A stretch of DNA of 16,309 bases, taken from contig CAYOFY010000033.1 of NCBI GenBank assembly GCA_964403465.1, positions 1 to 16,309 on the forward strand, given 5' to 3'. The translations under genes were made by a program, and so were the position numbers. Below the pieces are notes generated by a model. That model was not told where the DNA came from, did no database searches, and was given only the letters and a program-made list of their open reading frames with translations. Positions 13,697 through 16,309 of this stretch are shown one piece after another. Each line of letters begins with the position of its first letter. Position 1 is the first letter of the stretch. Source of the stretch: JAFGKM01 sp964403465 (GTDB taxonomy: Bacteria; Ratteibacteria; UBA8468; B48-G9; JAFGKM01).

Positions 13697-14772
13697 GCAT
13701 GTAATTCAATCATCTCTCTGAATCTGTCAAAAAGATATACGGCGTCAGGCGGTCCCGGTGCGTGCTCGGGGTGAAACTGGACGGCGAATACCGGGAGTTT
13801 CCTGTGTGCAATCCCTTCCAGCGTATTATCGTTCAGGTTAAGGTGGGTCATCTCAATGTCGTCTCTTGCCAGTGTGTCGATATCCACGCAAAAAGAATGG
13901 TTCTGGACCGTTATGTATATCCTGCCCGTTTTAAGGTCCTTCACCGGGTGATTTGCGCCGTGATGCCCGAACTTGAGTTTATACGTCTTTCCCCCGAATA
14001 CCTGGGCTATCAGCTGTATCCCGAAACATATCCCGAAAACGGGGCATATCTCAATCAGGTTGGACAGCGTTTTTACAACGTAGGGAACCGCGGCAGGGTC
14101 ACCGGGGCCATTTGAAACCAGTATGCCGTCGGGTTTTTCCTTTGCTATCTCCTGCCACGGCATATCCGCTGGCATGACCAGAACCTTCATATCCCTTTCC
14201 GCGAGAATCCTGAGCGTGTTGAATTTGACCCCGCAGTCAAGGACAACGACCTTGTGCCTGCCTGTCTTTGACCAGAGATACGGCCTGTCCCTTATGACAT
14301 CCTTTATCAGGTCCACTCCTGAAATTTCCGGGGAAGCCTTCACTTTTGCAAGCATCTTTTTCACGCTGTTCCTGCCTGTGAAAATACCTGCCCTGACAGA
14401 TCCTCTTTCCCTGAGCAGAACGGTTATCTCCCTGGTATCGACACCCTCTATGCCTGTGACCCCGTGCTCGTAAAGAAGCACGTCAAGCGGTTTGACCGCA
14501 CGCCAGTTGCTGTAGATCTTGCTCCTTTCCTTTATGACGAAACCGCCGGCGTGTATCTTGCCTGATTCAACGTCCTCGGCGGCTATTCCGTAATTGCCGA
14601 TAAGGGGATAGGTCATGACAACTATCTGCCCCCTGTATGACGGGTCGTAGAGAATCTCCTGGTATCCTGTCATGCTTGTGTTGAAGATGAGTTCACCGTA
14701 ACTCTCCCCGGCGGCACCGAAGGATTCCCCTTTGAAAACCGTTCCGTCTTCAATGACCAGGTATGCTTCCAT
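13687..14772 (-). CDS. carA: Carbamoyl-phosphate synthase small chain
   Basis: Glutaminase subunit that frees ammonia from glutamine and channels it to CarB for carbamoyl phosphate synthesis. It is full length at 361 residues. Seen: the N-terminal small-chain domain with GESYGELIFNTSMTGYQEI and VMTYPLIGNYG; SNGPGDP (220-226); the class I amidotransferase nucleophile Cys249 in FGICFGIQ; GHHGANHPV; QNHSF; and catalytic His334/Glu336 in QFHPEHAPGP. All catalytic residues are present. The ATG at 14772 has only a weak upstream site (GACGGA). It lies 20 bases after purF and overlaps carB by 10 bases, so the three genes are almost certainly cotranscribed. Nothing in the sequence suggests a separate promoter. 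Confidence 0.96.
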   Translation of the reverse strand: MEAYLVIEDGTVFKGESFGAAGESYGELIFNTSMTGYQEILYDPSYRGQIVVMTYPLIGNYGIAAEDVESGKIHAGGFVIKERSKIYSNWRAVKPLDVLLYEHGVTGIEGVDTREITVLLRERGSVRAGIFTGRNSVKKMLAKVKASPEISGVDLIKDVIRDRPYLWSKTGRHKVVVLDCGVKFNTLRILAERDMKVLVMPADMPWQEIAKEKPDGILVSNGPGDPAAVPYVVKTLSNLIEICPVFGICFGIQLIAQVFGGKTYKLKFGHHGANHPVKDLKTGRIYITVQNHSFCVDIDTLARDDIEMTHLNLNDNTLEGIAHRKLPVFAVQFHPEHAPGPPDAVYLFDRFREMIELHACG

Positions 14773-14792
14773 TGGTATTCCGTCTCATCAAT

Positions 14793-16202
14793 TCAAACGC
14801 CGCAGCACTTTCTCCTGCTTATTTCAAACTGCTCCTTTCCCCTGAATCCCTTTTCCTTTACCCTGTATTCTCCTGTGAAACAGGCCGTGCAGAACTCAGT
14901 CCTTGGAAGCCCCACCGAAGAAAGCATTCCATCAAGACTGAGGTAATACAATCCGTCCACCCCTATGGTTTCGGCTATCTTCCTGACCGACTCCTTTCCG
15001 GCAATGAGTTCCCGTGAAGACGGAAAATCAATACCGTAGAAACACGGATGCCTTATGGGCGGACAGCTTACGGCCATGTATATCCTGTTTGCCCCTGCGT
15101 CCCTTATATTCTTTATCCTGAAGCGGCTTGTCGTACCCCTCACTATTGAATCCTCAAAAACGATGATATTCTTGCCTTTGACAACTTCCCTTATGGGATT
15201 GAGTTTTATCTTCACCCCCATTTCCCTTGACGTCTGGAAAGGTTGTATGAAGGTCCTGCCGATATAGTGGTTCCTCACTATCCCCATCTCAAAGGGGATA
15301 TTTCTCTTCTGGGCGAACCCCAGAGCGGCAATATTTCCGGAATCCGGAATCGGGACAACGATATCGCCGTCGTATGGAAATTCCTCCGCGAGTTTCTCCC
15401 CGAATTTTTTCCTTGCGTAATAGACGCTTTCGCCAAAAATCCTGCTGTCGGGCCTGGCAAAATATATGAATTCAAATATGCACCTGGAAATATCTGCTGC
15501 AGGCAGGAAAGAACTCCTGAGGCCATTCCTGTTTATCAGGAGTATCTCGCCCGCCGCAAGTTCCCTTAAATACTTCGCCCCGACAAGGTCAAATACGCAG
15601 CTCTCAGAGGCGACCACATACCCTTTATCAAGTTTTCCGAGGCAAAGGGGTCTGAATCCCCAGGGGTCCTTTACCGCAACAAGTCCGTCCGGGATGAATA
15701 TGACGAGCGAGAAAGCACCCTTCAGTTTCGAAAGAGCATCGGCAAGTTTGTCCTGAAAATTGGTCTTGCGGGACATGGTTATGAGATGCATCAGCACCTC
15801 GGTGTCAAGGGTGGTCTGGAATATGCTTCCCTTTCCTTCCAGGTGTTCCCTCAACACCCCGCTGTTCACCAGGTTGCCGTTATGCGAAATGGCATAGTTG
15901 CTGCCCCTGTATTCCGCGGAAAAAGGCTGTATGTTCCTGGTTGACGAGCTACCGGTTGTGGAATACCTTACGTGTCCTATCCCGTAACTGCCCTTCAACT
16001 GCCTGAACCCGCCGTCCTGGAAGACCTCGGGCACGGTTCCCATCCCCTTTCTCATATTCACGCGCTTCCCGTCGGAGATAAGGATGCCGCAACTCTCCTG
16101 GCCCCTGTGCTGGAGGGAAAAAAGCGCAAGATATAATATCTCCGCCGCCCTCCTGTTATTCCAGACACCGGCTATCCCGCAGCTTTCTTTGAGTTCTTTC
16201 AT
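14793..16202 (-). CDS. purF: Amidophosphoribosyltransferase
   Basis: First committed enzyme of purine synthesis: PRPP plus glutamine to phosphoribosylamine. I choose ATG 16202 (469 residues), because GAGAGGGG lies just upstream and the protein then has a 7-residue propeptide before Cys8 (KESCGIAG), which after processing is the N-terminal nucleophile of this class II (Ntn) amidotransferase. A frame extension to 16259 adds 19 unlike residues. Seen: LQHRGQESCGI; GIGHVRYSTTG; SHNGNLVN; the PRPP-binding loop FEDSIVRGTTSR (about 350-361); and the cysteines of the Bacillus-type 4Fe-4S enzyme in SCPPIRHPCFYG and EFCTACF. These suggest an oxygen-sensitive iron-sulfur form unlike the E. coli enzyme. 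First gene of the purF-carA-carB-guaA run; its promoter is not obvious in the 107 bases that remain upstream. Confidence 0.95.
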   Translation of the reverse strand: MKELKESCGIAGVWNNRRAAEILYLALFSLQHRGQESCGILISDGKRVNMRKGMGTVPEVFQDGGFRQLKGSYGIGHVRYSTTGSSSTRNIQPFSAEYRGSNYAISHNGNLVNSGVLREHLEGKGSIFQTTLDTEVLMHLITMSRKTNFQDKLADALSKLKGAFSLVIFIPDGLVAVKDPWGFRPLCLGKLDKGYVVASESCVFDLVGAKYLRELAAGEILLINRNGLRSSFLPAADISRCIFEFIYFARPDSRIFGESVYYARKKFGEKLAEEFPYDGDIVVPIPDSGNIAALGFAQKRNIPFEMGIVRNHYIGRTFIQPFQTSREMGVKIKLNPIREVVKGKNIIVFEDSIVRGTTSRFRIKNIRDAGANRIYMAVSCPPIRHPCFYGIDFPSSRELIAGKESVRKIAETIGVDGLYYLSLDGMLSSVGLPRTEFCTACFTGEYRVKEKGFRGKEQFEISRRKCCGV

Positions 16203-16275
16203 TTGCCCCTCTCGTCCCGGATTTTTTCGGGGAACCAGCATTTTCCGTCGTGCGAGCAACGGTTCCTGTCATTTA

Positions 16276-16309
16276 GATTGCTTCGTCATACAAAACATTC
16301 CTCGCAATG
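16276..16309. repeat. Second copy of the GATTGC...CTCGCAATG repeat, cut by the window end
   Basis: GATTGC (16276-16281) and CTCGCAATG (16301-16309) frame a 19-base centre, as in the copy near position 28-57 and in the same plus-strand orientation. ATTGC and GCAAT can pair. It lies upstream of purF and is truncated by the end of the window, so its full extent and outer arms are unknown. Confidence 0.5.

Noticed and set aside
16231..16266. GGAACC/GGTTCC inverted pair before purF as a regulatory hairpin
   Set aside because: The stem is only 6 bp around a 24-base loop and the inner bases do not pair. No riboswitch pattern was recognised.

Overview
The window is 16.3 kb of bacterial chromosome from a draft or metagenomic assembly. 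It contains one scaffold gap of exactly 100 N at 9795-9894. An OmpH/Skp-type periplasmic chaperone points to a Gram-negative (diderm) cell. The GC content looks intermediate, reading frames are dense, Shine-Dalgarno sites are mostly clear, and a short palindromic repeat of the GATTGC...CTCGCAATG kind lies at both ends. Together these suggest an uncultivated lineage of the Nitrospirota, Omnitrophota, Planctomycetota or Desulfobacterota type, but the phylum cannot be fixed from this sequence alone.

Layout. Positions 1-195 hold an intergenic palindromic repeat, a small hairpin and a possible 26-codon leader ORF. Positions 119-4720 (+) form a tightly coupled operon: leader ORF, threonine 3-dehydrogenase, a large secreted glycoside-hydrolase-like protein, and an aspartate/glutamate racemase family protein. 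All three junctions overlap (ATGA, TAATG, ATGA). Positions 4729-5205 (-) are an OmpH/Skp chaperone, divergent from enolase (5517-6788, +) across a 311-base intergenic region with a candidate promoter. Enolase is followed by an MFS permease and an unrecognised 147-residue protein. Positions 8646-9794 (-) are rmuC and 9895-10386 (+) an HTH-receiver response regulator. Both lose their 5' ends in the gap, so their shared divergent promoter region is missing. Positions 10394-16202 (-) form a nucleotide-biosynthesis cluster read as purF, carA, carB (N-terminal half only), guaA.

Function. The minus-strand cluster groups three glutamine amidotransferases (PurF, CarA, GuaA) and the synthetase partner of CarA. 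It links glutamine nitrogen to purine entry, GMP formation and carbamoyl phosphate. The most notable feature is that carB stops cleanly at the boundary between its two homologous halves, and guaA follows after 78 bases. The second half is not in this window, so this is a split-gene arrangement, as known in Aquifex and some archaea, or a deletion. A 15-bp inverted repeat sits exactly on the carB stop codon and guaA leader. The plus-strand tdh operon is the other unusual part: it joins a cytoplasmic amino-acid dehydrogenase, an exported carbohydrate-active-like enzyme and a racemase, a grouping I do not recognise as a known pathway. No tRNA, rRNA, CRISPR array or insertion sequence was seen.
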